64,000 nt of DNA from NCBI RefSeq assembly GCF_002796985.1, contig NZ_PEKX01000004.1:122071-186070 (forward strand), given 5' to 3'. The notes below the pieces were generated by a model that saw only the letters and a program-made list of their open reading frames with translations, was not told the DNA's origin and ran no database searches. Numbering within the stretch: the first letter of the stretch is position 1; each line of letters opens with the position of its first letter. Origin of the DNA: Pseudomonas sp. GTDB lineage: Bacteria > Pseudomonadota > Gammaproteobacteria > Pseudomonadales > Pseudomonadaceae. This document shows positions 46,072 through 54,657 of the stretch, in pieces. The position numbers and the translations under genes are program-made.

Positions 46072-47199
46072 TCAGGCGATGGTGCCCGCCGCGCGCAGCG
46101 TGGCGACCGCCGCGTCATCCAGCCCCAGTTCATGAAGTACCTCCAGCGTCTGCTCACCATTGCCGCTGCGAGCGCCTGCGGCGGACGGTGTGCGGCTGAA
46201 GCGCGGCGCGGGCCCCGGATAGCTCCCTTGATCGTCATGCATGAAGGTGCCGCGAGCGCGCAGATGCGGGTGGTTCGGCGCCTCGGCAAAATCCAGCACC
46301 GGGGCGAAGCACACATCGGTACCTTCCAGCAGCTGACACCACTGGTCGCGGGTGCGTGTACGGAAGATCGCTTCCAGCTTGCAGCGCTGGCTCGGCCAGC
46401 GCGCGCGGTCCCATTGCAGATCGAACTCCGGATCACTGATCTCGCACAGCTCCAGCAACTGCCGATAGAACTGCGGCTCGATGGAAGCGATGGAGATCAG
46501 CCGGCCGTCGGCGCAGCTGTAGCAACCGTAGAAAGGCGCACCGCCATCGAAGAGATTGCTGCCGCGCTCGCGCCATTCGCCCTGACGGCGGAACTCGTAA
46601 TACATGGTCGACATCAGCGCCACACCATCGGTGATCGCCGCATCCACTACCTGCCCCTTGCCCGAGCGTTGCGCCTCGAAAAGCGCTGCCAGCACGCCGG
46701 CCACCAGGAACAGCGCGCCGCCGCCCATGTCGCCCACCAGGTGCAACGGCGGCGTCGGCTCGCGGTCGGCGTGGCCCATGGCATGCAGAGCGCCGGTCAG
46801 CGCGATGTAGTTGAGATCATGCCCGGCCACCGGCGCCAGGCTGCCACTCTGGCCCCAACCGGTCATGCGCCCGTAGACCAGTCGCGGGTTGCGCTGCAGG
46901 CAAACCTCCGGCCCCAGCCCGAGGCGTTCCATGACCCCCGGACGAAATCCCTCGATCAGCACGTCGGCACCGTCGATCAGTGCCAGCAGCACTTCGGTAG
47001 CACCCGGCTTGCGCGGGTCAATGGCGATGCTGCGGCGTCCCCTGCCGACGACACTGTCATCGCCATTGAGGAAGCCGGAGGTCAGGCGGTCCACACGAAT
47101 GACCTGCGCCCCCATGTCCGCCAGCATCATCGTGGCGAACGGCGCCGGGCCGATCGCATTCATTTCCACTACCCTGACACCGTTCAAAGGCCCAGCCAT
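46072..47199 (-). CDS. Alpha-methylacyl-CoA racemase / CaiB-BaiF family protein
   Basis: This 375-aa class III CoA-transferase-fold protein has VRVVEMNAIGPAPFATMMLADMGA (split), RVDRLTSG, VLIEGFRPGVMERLGLGP, RMTGWGQ.G, GHDLNYIALTGALHAMG and a GDMGGG region. The GHDLNY His and the GDMGGG Asp match the racemase subgroup (AMACR), rather than formyl-CoA transferases. It would interconvert 2R- and 2S-methylacyl-CoAs for the dehydrogenase. It is the first gene of the seven-gene operon and diverges from regulator 2 across 198 nt. Confidence 0.9.
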   Translation of the reverse strand: MAGPLNGVRVVEMNAIGPAPFATMMLADMGAQVIRVDRLTSGFLNGDDSVVGRGRRSIAIDPRKPGATEVLLALIDGADVLIEGFRPGVMERLGLGPEVCLQRNPRLVYGRMTGWGQSGSLAPVAGHDLNYIALTGALHAMGHADREPTPPLHLVGDMGGGALFLVAGVLAALFEAQRSGKGQVVDAAITDGVALMSTMYYEFRRQGEWRERGSNLFDGGAPFYGCYSCADGRLISIASIEPQFYRQLLELCEISDPEFDLQWDRARWPSQRCKLEAIFRTRTRDQWCQLLEGTDVCFAPVLDFAEAPNHPHLRARGTFMHDDQGSYPGPAPRFSRTPSAAGARSGNGEQTLEVLHELGLDDAAVATLRAAGTIA

Positions 47200-47397
47200 G
47201 CCCTGTCCTCTCTTGTTGCTCTACCATCGCCACAGTTGAACAACGGCCAGCGCCGCTGCGATAAGGAACACTAAATCGCGCCGGAGCCGGGGCAATCGCT
47301 CGAATGGCTGAGGCAGAACAATTCGCTCCGTGGCAAGGTTCGCGTGGCATGGCACTATGCGCACAGCCCTCGTTTCGGATTGTCGGAGCCCTACCTC

Positions 47398-50106
47398 ATG
47401 GCCGAGCAGCAGCCCCTTCTGACGCTACTGGCACGAAAGCCCGCGGACACCGCCAAGGACGGCGGAGCCTACGCTCCGTCCAGCGGCACCGAGCTGCTGC
47501 TCGGCAGGCTCCAGGCACCCTTGCTGGCCAGAGCGCAATTGCTGCGTGAGCGCCTGCTTACGCGCATCGAGTCGCGGCGCGACGCTCGCCTGGTGCTGAT
47601 CCGCGCCCCGGCCGGCTTCGGCAAGTCCACACTGATGGCCCAGCTGTTCGCCTCCCGCAGTGACTGCGCCTGGCTGAGCCTCGACGCCAGCGACAACGAT
47701 CCACGGCAACTGGCGCAAGTGCTGTCGCTGAGCCTGCGCGGGTTGCTGGGCGACAGCGTTCCGGCTGTCGCGCTGGAGACTCCGTCCCTGCTTGAACTGG
47801 GGCAGTTGCTGGCACGCCTGGCCGCCACCGGCAGAGCGCACACGCTGTTCCTCGACGAATTCGAGGCCCTGCAATCACCCGATGCGCTGGAACTGCTGCG
47901 CGAACTCTGGGAGGCCTTCCCTCCCGGCAACCAGTTGGTTATCGCCAGCCGCAGCACGCCGAACCTGCGACTGGGCAACCTGCGGGCACGCGGCGAATTG
48001 CTCGAACTGAATGCCGAGGCGATGCGCTTCGAGCTCGATGAAACCCGCCACTATCTCCACGGAAGACTGGGTTCGAGTCTTTCAGAGCATGCGGTCCAGA
48101 CCCTGCAGACGCGCACCGAGGGCTGGGTAACAGCCCTGCACCTGGCGGCGCTGTCCCTGCAGGACCGTCGTGATCCCGGTGCCTTCATCGCTACCTTCAG
48201 CGGCTCGCAGCACGAACTGGCCGAGTACCTGACCGAAGACATCCTCAGCCAACTGCCGCCGGAGCTGGGCGAATTCCTGCTGCGCACCAGCCTGCTGGAA
48301 CGTTTCTGCGCCCCACTCTGCGATGCGCTCTGCGGGAGCCAGGACAGCGCGGGGCAACTGGAGATGGTGCAACGCCAAGGCCTGTTCCTGATTGCCCTGG
48401 ACGGTCGCGGCGAGTGGTTCCGCTACCACCGCCTGTTCGCCGGTTTCCTGCGCGACGTGCTGTCACGCCGCCAGCCTGAACTGCTCGGCACGCTGCATCG
48501 CGCGGCCGCCGAGTGGCACCTGCGCTACGGGTCGCCACTGGCGGCCGTTGAACACCTGTTGCAGGTCGACGAGGCCAGCGCCGCCATGGACCAGCTGGAA
48601 GCCCACCTCGACACCCTGCTCGACAGCGGACGCTTCCGCGCCCTGCTGCGCTGCCTGGACCAACTGGCGCCGGCACTGATCGACCAGCGTCCACGGCTAG
48701 CCATGGTGCATGCCTGGATGCTCCTTCTCGCGCGTCGCTACCAGCAGGCATTGCAGGTGATAGAGCGCAATCCGCAGACTGCTGAAAGCGAGATTGTTCG
48801 CTGCCTGTTGCTGGCGTTCAGCGATCAGTTCGAAGCTGCCAGCCAGGCCGCGCAACCCCTGTTCGAGGGCCTTCCGGAAGTCGAACTGCAGCAACGCGGA
48901 GTGCTCGGCAGTTGCCTGGCGTACAGCCTGGTCGCCTGCGGCCAGGTGGAGGCGGCTCGCGCGGTACTGGCACAACTGACGCAGACCGCAGGTCGGATGA
49001 CACTGGTCGTGGTTCAGTCCGTGTCCGACGTCATCGAGAGCGTGATCGACCTGATGCAAGGGCACCTCGTGGCGGCTCGTGCTCGCGCAGAGGCGGCCGC
49101 GCAGCACCATCAGCAAAACGGCGATGAGCAATGGCTGGCCGGGCGCATCTCGGTGGACACCATGCGCGCACTGACCCTCTACGAGGCGGGAGAGCTCGAG
49201 CAAGCCCGGCATATCCTGATCCACACGGCGCCATCAGCGACACTCAGCGCCGGGCCGGATGTCCTGATCACCAGCCACATTACCCTTGCGCGCATCGCCC
49301 ACGCCAAAGGCGATCGCACAGCCTGGGTGCACCATCTCGCCGGCCTGGAGCAACTGGGACGCCAGGGCGGCCCGAGCCGCCTGCTCTATGCCACCTGGCT
49401 TGAGCGCGCGCGCGTCGCCACCCTTGACGGTCATCTGGAACAAGCCGCCCAGGCCTTGCGTTCTGCGGAGTTCAACAACGGCTGGGAGCGGCCGGGCATC
49501 ATGCTCTACAGCTGTGACACCGACACCCTGTTCATCGCCCGGCAACGCTGGCGAATCTCTCGTGGCGACCTCAGCACGGCCATCGCTGAGCTACGCGAGG
49601 CCATCGGCGAGGCGCAGCGGCAACAGCGAAATCGGCGCGTGCTGAAATTTCGCTTGCTGCTGGCCATGGCGCTGGATGGCCTGGGCCGGCAGGAGGAAGC
49701 CTTCGACGCCCTGCTGCCAGCGCTGCAATGGGCCAGCCACGAAGGGTTCGTGCAGACCTTCCGGGAAGAAGGCGAACGCCTCGCACAGCTATTGCAGCAA
49801 TGGATTGTCAAGCTGGGGCCTGCCTGCAGTAGCCTGGATATTTCGGCCGACTATCTCCACCAACTACTGCAGGAGGCTGGCAACCAGGGTGGCGGCGAGA
49901 GCTCCGATACGCCACCTCTGAGCCCCCGAGAACTGGATGTGCTACGCCTGCTGGCCGGGGGTGGGCGCAACCAGTTCATCGCCGATCACCTGTGTCTGTC
50001 GCTGCACACGGTGAAGACCCACCTGCGCAACATCAGCGGCAAGCTCGGCGCCGAAGGCCGCACCGAGGTCATCGCCATCGCCCGCGCCCGCCGGCTGATC
50101 GACTAG
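47398..50106 (+). CDS. LAL/MalT-family LuxR-type transcriptional regulator 2
   Basis: This 902-aa protein has an N-terminal STAND ATPase with Walker A RAPAGFGKST, TLFLDEFEAL as Walker B, a long TPR-like helical middle, and a C-terminal LuxR HTH (LSPRELDVLRLLAGGGRNQ, LSLHTVKTHLRNI). It is divergent from the racemase-led operon and so its probable regulator. GGAG lies 9 nt before the ATG at 47398; the open frame reaches 47344. Its stop overlaps the stop of regulator 3 on the opposite strand. Confidence 0.9.
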   Translation: MAEQQPLLTLLARKPADTAKDGGAYAPSSGTELLLGRLQAPLLARAQLLRERLLTRIESRRDARLVLIRAPAGFGKSTLMAQLFASRSDCAWLSLDASDNDPRQLAQVLSLSLRGLLGDSVPAVALETPSLLELGQLLARLAATGRAHTLFLDEFEALQSPDALELLRELWEAFPPGNQLVIASRSTPNLRLGNLRARGELLELNAEAMRFELDETRHYLHGRLGSSLSEHAVQTLQTRTEGWVTALHLAALSLQDRRDPGAFIATFSGSQHELAEYLTEDILSQLPPELGEFLLRTSLLERFCAPLCDALCGSQDSAGQLEMVQRQGLFLIALDGRGEWFRYHRLFAGFLRDVLSRRQPELLGTLHRAAAEWHLRYGSPLAAVEHLLQVDEASAAMDQLEAHLDTLLDSGRFRALLRCLDQLAPALIDQRPRLAMVHAWMLLLARRYQQALQVIERNPQTAESEIVRCLLLAFSDQFEAASQAAQPLFEGLPEVELQQRGVLGSCLAYSLVACGQVEAARAVLAQLTQTAGRMTLVVVQSVSDVIESVIDLMQGHLVAARARAEAAAQHHQQNGDEQWLAGRISVDTMRALTLYEAGELEQARHILIHTAPSATLSAGPDVLITSHITLARIAHAKGDRTAWVHHLAGLEQLGRQGGPSRLLYATWLERARVATLDGHLEQAAQALRSAEFNNGWERPGIMLYSCDTDTLFIARQRWRISRGDLSTAIAELREAIGEAQRQQRNRRVLKFRLLLAMALDGLGRQEEAFDALLPALQWASHEGFVQTFREEGERLAQLLQQWIVKLGPACSSLDISADYLHQLLQEAGNQGGGESSDTPPLSPRELDVLRLLAGGGRNQFIADHLCLSLHTVKTHLRNISGKLGAEGRTEVIAIARARRLID

Positions 50107-52517
50107 GCCAGCAAACCCAGCTCCCGTGCCCGCCGGACGGCCTGGGTGCGACGCTTCACACCCAGCTTGTGGTTGATGTGAATAGTGTGGGCCTTCACCG
50201 TATTCAGCGAGATGAACAGGCGCCCGCTGATTTCCAGGTTGGTCAGCCCCTCGGCCATCAACCGCAGCACCCCCATCTCCCGTGGCGTGAGCACCCGCGC
50301 CAGGGTCACATCCGGCAGTTCTTCAAGGCAGCCACAAGCCGTTTCAACGGCGCCGCTGCGCAAGGCCACCGCAAGCACGGATCTCGGCCGAGGCCGGGTG
50401 AGCCCGGCAAAGCCCAACCGCTCGCAGCTTTCCCGCCAGCTACGCGAAGCCTCCAGTGCGGCCGCCCGATGCCCCAGCCCCTCCAGTGTGAGTGCCAACA
50501 CCTGCTCTGCGCGGTAGCGCAAGGACGGCGCATTCAAGGGTGGAAGGACACCGGAGACGGCCAGGTCGGCCACCACACGGCGCACCGGCCCCAGTATTTC
50601 CACCCAGCGCTGCTGGCGCGCCAGCAGCCTCAATGTCTGTACGCCGAGCACCGGCTCGTAGCAAAGCGAATCCGCCCGCAGGCACTCCAGATGCCGACGC
50701 ACCTCGCGCAGGTGCACCTCGGCCTGGGGCGCGTCGCCGTGATACATGGCCACCTCGGACAAGCCCAGTCCGGCATGCAGTATGAACGGGTCGCTGCACC
50801 GCCTCGCATAAGCGAAGCCGCGCCGGTAGAGTGCCTCGCCGCGATCCGCGTCTGCGTTGAGAGTGGCCAGTTCCGCCTGCAACAGCAGCAGCCTGCCGAT
50901 CAGCAAGGGATACTCGGCGCCCTGCCCACTCAACAGGGTGAAATCGTGGTGCAGCAACTCCTCGGCCAATGACCACTCGCCAGTCAGGATCAGTAGCCGG
51001 ATACGGTCCGTGTCGACCAGTATCTCGCTGGCCAGACAGCCCTGCCGACGGGCCAGCCCGACGACCTTGTCGAGTAGCGCCTCGGCCTGCGCCACCTGCC
51101 CTTCCGACATGGCGATACGCGCCAGCGTCGAATAGCACAGATGGATGGAATGCCAATCCCGCGCGTCGAGATGCTCCAGCGCGGAGCGGCAATGCAGCCG
51201 TGCGCGTTCGGCTTGCCCCTGCAATCCGAACAAGGTGCCCTGCAACGCCTCCCAGTTGGCGAGCATGCGCCGCTGATGCGGCGCACAGGGTTGTGGCAAC
51301 TGTCGACCCAGGCGGTCGATACAGGCCTGCGCCTCGTCCAGCCGCCAACCGATGAGCAACGCCTGGGCGTTGAGATAGATCAGGAATGGCGTGCTTTCCA
51401 GCAGGTTCGGTGAAAGCCGTTCGCGCCAGCTCAGCCAGCTGTGCAGGTGCTGACCGGCGAACAGCCAGGCCAGCGGAACACGCTCCATATAACTGGCAGC
51501 AGTCTCCACCTGCCCTTCCTGCAAAGCCAACTCCACTGCATCGCCGACGAAGCCGGCCTCACGCAGCAATCGACAGGCCTGAAGGCGCAGACGGCTCACC
51601 TCGCGCGCCGGCAACTCGTCGAGCAGCGCTCGTGCCACCACGGGGTGCAGGTGCCACCAACGCGCTTCGGCATCCAGCGGCGACATCACTCCCAACGTGA
51701 GCAACTGCGAGGCAAAGTCCCTGCTCGCATCCAGCTCCGGCCAGAGCTCAACGCACAGCGGCGCCGACAGCCTGGGCAAGTGCGCGATGCCGCAAAGCAT
51801 GGAGCGCTGCACGTCGCTCATGCGCAGCAGCAGCTCATCACGGATGTACTCGCGCTGCCGCAGCGCCACCGGCCGGATCGGATCATCCAGCCCTGGCAGC
51901 CCCAGCCGCACCATCGCGCACCAACCCAACGAGGCCTCCCAGAGCTCCTCGGCAAAATCGTCAGGATGAGCACTGGCAAGCAGCGGCAGCAAACGGCTGA
52001 ACTCCTCACGTGTGAGCGCCAAGCTGTCGGGCCCCAGCTCGACAGCACCGCCTTCCAGCGCCAGCCGTGCCAGCGGCCAGTTCGGACGTTGCCGGGTGCT
52101 GACCCACAAGCGCAGCGGAACCTCCGCCTCCAGCAACAGGCGCATCAGCCAGTCATCCAGTTCGACAGCGTTCGCCGGGTAATCATCAAGGATCAGGCAG
52201 AGGGAGGCGGAAGCCTGTCGCAGGCAGTCCAGCAGAACCTCCGGCGCCATGCGTCGGGCGAGCCCGAGCTGTTGCGCCAGCTGATCGGTGAAGTCCGCCA
52301 GCGACAACACTCGACCATGCAGGGACACCCAGCCGTAACGGGTTTCCGCCGGCATCTGCGCCAGGCTCTCACGCAGCAGCGCGGTCTTGCCGAAGCCACC
52401 TGGTGCATTGAGCAGGCACAGGCGGCGAGCAGCCAGTACCTGGCTGCTCAGGCGTTCGCGGGGCAGGTGAATGACCGGGCAGGAAACCGTAGGGAGTAGG
52501 AGGCTGGAAAGCGTCAT
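50103..52517 (-). CDS. LAL/MalT-family LuxR-type transcriptional regulator 3
   Basis: This 804-aa protein has Walker A NAPGGFGKTAL near residue 40, LCLILDDYPA as Walker B, helical repeats, and a LuxR HTH (LTPREMGVLRLMAEGLTNLEI, ISLNTVKAHTIHINHKLG). It is divergent from the DUF1302 gene, which it probably controls together with the following genes. ATG at 52517 precedes the conserved start region; the frame remains open to 52649 but without typical sequence. It ends tail-to-tail with regulator 2 in a shared CTAG. Confidence 0.88.
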   Translation of the reverse strand: MTLSSLLLPTVSCPVIHLPRERLSSQVLAARRLCLLNAPGGFGKTALLRESLAQMPAETRYGWVSLHGRVLSLADFTDQLAQQLGLARRMAPEVLLDCLRQASASLCLILDDYPANAVELDDWLMRLLLEAEVPLRLWVSTRQRPNWPLARLALEGGAVELGPDSLALTREEFSRLLPLLASAHPDDFAEELWEASLGWCAMVRLGLPGLDDPIRPVALRQREYIRDELLLRMSDVQRSMLCGIAHLPRLSAPLCVELWPELDASRDFASQLLTLGVMSPLDAEARWWHLHPVVARALLDELPAREVSRLRLQACRLLREAGFVGDAVELALQEGQVETAASYMERVPLAWLFAGQHLHSWLSWRERLSPNLLESTPFLIYLNAQALLIGWRLDEAQACIDRLGRQLPQPCAPHQRRMLANWEALQGTLFGLQGQAERARLHCRSALEHLDARDWHSIHLCYSTLARIAMSEGQVAQAEALLDKVVGLARRQGCLASEILVDTDRIRLLILTGEWSLAEELLHHDFTLLSGQGAEYPLLIGRLLLLQAELATLNADADRGEALYRRGFAYARRCSDPFILHAGLGLSEVAMYHGDAPQAEVHLREVRRHLECLRADSLCYEPVLGVQTLRLLARQQRWVEILGPVRRVVADLAVSGVLPPLNAPSLRYRAEQVLALTLEGLGHRAAALEASRSWRESCERLGFAGLTRPRPRSVLAVALRSGAVETACGCLEELPDVTLARVLTPREMGVLRLMAEGLTNLEISGRLFISLNTVKAHTIHINHKLGVKRRTQAVRRARELGLLA

Positions 52518-52683
52518 GGCTCGGACACCGGATTGACTGTCAGTTGATCCTTGCCAGCCCGGCGACCTTTCACCATCAACCATTCGAGGTATTCGATCCA
52601 AACGGTGACAACACTGGTTACCATTCTTCCCCACGAGCGCTTCGCTCACCCCGCCCCCGGTATTTTCCAGCGTTGTCGCCGCA

Positions 52684-52708
52684 TCAGGTAATGCGTGAAA
52701 TTACCTGA
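52684..52708. promoter_or_regulatory. Inverted repeat TCAGGTAAT-N7-ATTACCTGA
   Basis: Perfect 9-bp arms at 52684-52692 and 52700-52708 lie about 80 nt before the DUF1302 start in the 270-nt divergent region with regulator 3. Position and symmetry suit an activator site. The sequence differs from the CCACTC palindromes of regulator 1. The rest of 52518-52787 shows no gene. Confidence 0.55.
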
Positions 52709-52787
52709 ACAGGCAATTCAGGGCCGTTGTTCGACTTCATAGCATTGTCACTCCACTGACTCATCGAGCGCTTCACTGGAGTACCGC

Positions 52788-54638
52788 ATGACCACAAGAA
52801 CAACAAAGAACAGCGCATTCCAGCCGCGCCTTCTGGCCATCACCGTCGCAATGACCTGCGGCTCGCAGGCCGGGGCCGTCGACTTCAACATCGGGGAGAT
52901 CGAAGGCAAGTTCGACTCATCGCTGACCTTCGGCAGCAGCTGGTCCACCACCGCGCCGGACAAGCAGTTCATCTCGAACAGCAACTCGATGGGCGTGCAT
53001 GGCGGCAAGTCGTCCTCGCGCACCACCGATGACAACCGTTTGAACTTCAAGAGCGGCGAGAACATCTCGACCATCGTCAAGGGCCTGCACGACCTCGAAC
53101 TCAAGTACGGCGACAGCGGCGCCTTCCTGCGCGGCAAGTACTGGTACGACTTCGAACTCAAGGACGGCCACCAGCACTTCTACGATATCGACGACTCCGG
53201 TCGCGACCAGGCGGCCAAGAGTTCCGGCGCGATGTTCCTCGACGCGTTCGTCTACCACAACTACAACCTCGGCAACCTGCCCGGCAACGTGCGCCTGGGC
53301 AACCAGGTGGTGAACTGGGGCGAAAGCACCTTCATCCAGAACGGCATCAGCTCGATCAACCCGCTCGATGTCGCCGCCCTGCGCCGACCAGGCTCGGAAG
53401 TGAAGGAAGGCCTGGTACCGGTGCCGATGTTCTATGTCTCCCAAGGGCTCACCGAGAACATCACCGCCGAAGCCTTCTACCAGTTCAAATGGGAGAAGAC
53501 GGTCACTGACAACTGCGGCACCTTCTTCGGCACCGATGGCGTGGCCAAGGGCTGCGATGATCGCCTGGTCACCGCTGGCTATGACCTCGCGCCGGGGGAT
53601 GCCGCCAACAAAGGCGGCGCTGCTGCATTGGCGGCCATGCAGGACGATGCCTACATCCCGCGCGCCAAGGACAACGACCCACGCAACAGTGGCCAGTACG
53701 GCATGGCTCTGCGCTGGTTCGTACCGGAGCTGAACGAGACCGAGTTCGGCGCCTACGCGATGAAGTACCACAGCCGCAGCCCGTTCCTCAGCACCGTGCG
53801 CACCACCAATACCAACGCAGCCAACCCCATAGCGTCGATTCGCGACGCCAAGTACTTCATCGACTACCCCGAAGACATCCGTCTCTACGGCCTGAGCTTC
53901 GCCACCAACCTGGCCGGCGTGTCCTGGGGCGGCGAGATGAGCTACCGGCCGAGCATGCCGCTGCAGCTCAATACCGCCGACCTGGTCAGCGCCACCCTGA
54001 CGCCCGTGGGAAGGACTTCGCCGTCGCCGTTGTTCACTACCGGGTTCTCCAGCGGCACACCCGCCGGCGACACGATCAATGGTTACGACCGCAAGCCGGT
54101 GCTGCAGGTGCAAACCACTGTGACCAAGCTGTTCAACCAGGTGATGGGCGCCGACCGTCTGACTGTGGTGGGTGAAGTGGGCTACAACCGCATCAATGGC
54201 CTGGGTGACACCGACGGTACCGACCTGCGTTTCGGCCGCAGCCCCGCCTTCGGCTCGGGCATCCTGCCCGGCGCAGCGGGCGCGGCGACCTGCCGTGGCA
54301 CCAACGTCGGCCTGCCGAACGCCAGCAACCCCGCACAGCAGTGCAACAGCCACGGTTTCTACACCACCGATTCCTGGGGCTATCGCATCCGCAGCCAACT
54401 GGATTACCCCAACGTGATCGCTGGCATCAACCTCGCGCCCAACCTCGCCTGGTCACACGACGTGGAAGGCACCGGGCCGAACTTCGAGGAAGGTGCCAAG
54501 GCCGTCAGCCTCGGCCTGAACGCCGACTACCAGAACACCTACACCGCCGCCATGAACTACACGACCTACTTCGACGGCAAATACAACACGATGACCGACC
54601 GCGACTTCGTCTCGCTGAGCCTGGGCGTGAACTTCTGA
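52788..54638 (+). CDS. DUF1302 family outer-membrane protein
   Basis: This 616-aa protein has an N-terminal export signal ending near SQAGAVDF, then KFDSSLTFGSSW, LGNQVVNWGEST..NGISSINPLD, a long beta-rich body (GMALRWF, EFGAYAMKYHSR, GEVGYNRING) and a terminal Phe (LSLGVNF), as in outer-membrane beta-barrels. DUF1302 proteins are nearly always paired with DUF1329 proteins in loci for hydrophobic substrates such as steroids or terpenoids. A role in passage of such compounds is inferred. GGAG lies 6 nt upstream of the ATG. Confidence 0.92.
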   Translation: MTTRTTKNSAFQPRLLAITVAMTCGSQAGAVDFNIGEIEGKFDSSLTFGSSWSTTAPDKQFISNSNSMGVHGGKSSSRTTDDNRLNFKSGENISTIVKGLHDLELKYGDSGAFLRGKYWYDFELKDGHQHFYDIDDSGRDQAAKSSGAMFLDAFVYHNYNLGNLPGNVRLGNQVVNWGESTFIQNGISSINPLDVAALRRPGSEVKEGLVPVPMFYVSQGLTENITAEAFYQFKWEKTVTDNCGTFFGTDGVAKGCDDRLVTAGYDLAPGDAANKGGAAALAAMQDDAYIPRAKDNDPRNSGQYGMALRWFVPELNETEFGAYAMKYHSRSPFLSTVRTTNTNAANPIASIRDAKYFIDYPEDIRLYGLSFATNLAGVSWGGEMSYRPSMPLQLNTADLVSATLTPVGRTSPSPLFTTGFSSGTPAGDTINGYDRKPVLQVQTTVTKLFNQVMGADRLTVVGEVGYNRINGLGDTDGTDLRFGRSPAFGSGILPGAAGAATCRGTNVGLPNASNPAQQCNSHGFYTTDSWGYRIRSQLDYPNVIAGINLAPNLAWSHDVEGTGPNFEEGAKAVSLGLNADYQNTYTAAMNYTTYFDGKYNTMTDRDFVSLSLGVNF

Positions 54639-54657
54639 CCGATCACCACGGAGACGC

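Noticed and set aside
45951..46436. Upstream extension of the SCP-x-like thiolase frame by 162 codons.
   Set aside because: It lies over the racemase gene in another frame; the family start MSQKTYVAGVG with GGAG upstream is at 45950.
52917..54398. A 493-codon minus-strand open frame opposite the DUF1302 gene.
   Set aside because: Ala/Gly/Val-rich with no recognisable domain; the plus strand encodes a recognisable outer-membrane protein with signal peptide and ribosome site.
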